The position numbers were made by a program, and so were the translations under genes. Shown here one piece after another: positions 63,655-64,000 of a DNA stretch of 64,000 nucleotides. Position 1 is the first letter of the stretch; every line of letters starts with the position of its first letter. Location of the stretch: the NCBI RefSeq assembly GCF_963082655.1, contig NC_081555.1, forward strand, positions 23,718,291-23,782,290, given 5' to 3'. The DNA comes from Stomoxys calcitrans (taxonomy: Eukaryota > Arthropoda > Insecta > Diptera > Muscidae). The notes under the pieces are model-generated. The model ran no database searches. It saw nothing but the letters and a program-made list of their open reading frames with translations, and had not been told where the DNA came from.

Positions 63655-64000
63655 AAATCAGTAAGGAAGGGCAAAAGGTGGGCGGTGCCGACTGTATAAT
63701 ACCCTACACCTACCCTATAAGTACAATGTGGGATCTATATCCAATTCTGAACCAATTTTGATGGACCTCGCCGAGCAAATATGTTCAAACTGTATAAACT
63801 ACGGTTGACAAATGACAACATTATGGCAAATTACCCAAAATCTGACGAACATATGTATGGGAGCTATATCTAATTCTGAACCGATTTCGAGCAAACTTCT
63901 CAGATAATGTGGTAGTCGTCGAGGAAAGCGTTGTGCAAAATTTTGGCAAGATTTGTCAAACAATGCGCTTGCAGTGGCTCTTAGGGTGAAAATCTGGCGA
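63655..64000 (-). mobile_element. DINE-1/mini-me-like element, 3' end, continues past the window
   Basis: Terminal region 'cagtaaggaagggc' with 'gggcggtgccgac', then 'tataataccctacacc' and modules 'gatctatatccaattctgaa' and 'gggagctatatctaattctg'. It resembles the 9422-10138 subfamily on the same strand ('gtcgtcgaggaaagcgttgt' is shared with 9564-9592). The GTCY tract and 5' end lie outside. Confidence 0.75.

Overview
This window looks like nuclear DNA from a higher (calyptrate, probably muscid) fly. The organism is inferred from repeat content: many copies of a DINE-1/mini-me-like element (TATACCC start, a 'tatatattcttgatc' core, then a GTCC/GTCT tract), several tRNA-derived SINEs and LOA- and R1-like LINE debris, in an A+T-rich, intron-like background rich in CAA/GTT and GA microsatellites. 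No host protein-coding exon could be supported. Every convincing protein similarity is to a non-LTR retrotransposon, and each such copy is broken. The window is therefore most likely intergenic or inside a very long intron.

Layout. 1-2205: a 31-bp minisatellite. 2319-3090: decayed 217-bp repeats. 4558-11440: four DINE-1/mini-me-like elements, two with hugely expanded GTCY tracts, around a duplicated ~700-bp A+T-rich repeat. 13321-15230: an old element invaded by a SINE that then tandemly triplicated. 15885-18560: R1-like LINE debris. 19985-24190: stacked LINE and SINE fragments ending in a long SINE palindrome. 25883-29560: DINE-like elements, one interrupted by a SINE whose A-box segment forms a ~25-copy array. 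30600-33115: LOA-like fragments in both orientations and more GTCY-like tracts. 33120-37570: a composite array of reverse-transcriptase fragment plus SINE, one unit holding a complete DINE-like insertion with its empty site still visible in a sister unit. 39040-40650: SINE and DINE-like element. 40700-43440: a tandem family with a tRNA-like B box. 44836-48020: SINE and the longest LOA-like copy. 48218-50608: LINE 3' fragment and a second 31-bp array. 51773-56747: SINE and DINE-like elements. 57300-59290: a 2-kb ATTTT/ATTTC/ATTCATTTC array. 60245-62790: an internally deleted LOA-like element whose ORF1 carries ~40-residue repeats. 63655-64000: the start of another DINE-like element.

Between these are about ten islands of apparently low-copy sequence (around 3.1-4.5, 11.4-13.3, 18.6-20.0, 24.2-25.9, 29.6-30.6, 37.6-39.0, 43.7-44.8, 52.1-53.8 and 59.3-60.2 kb, plus smaller ones), several with GAGA tracts. 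Nothing here forms an operon or pathway. The common theme is repeat birth: transposons seeding microsatellites, and Pol III promoter boxes and dyad-symmetric motifs amplifying into arrays.
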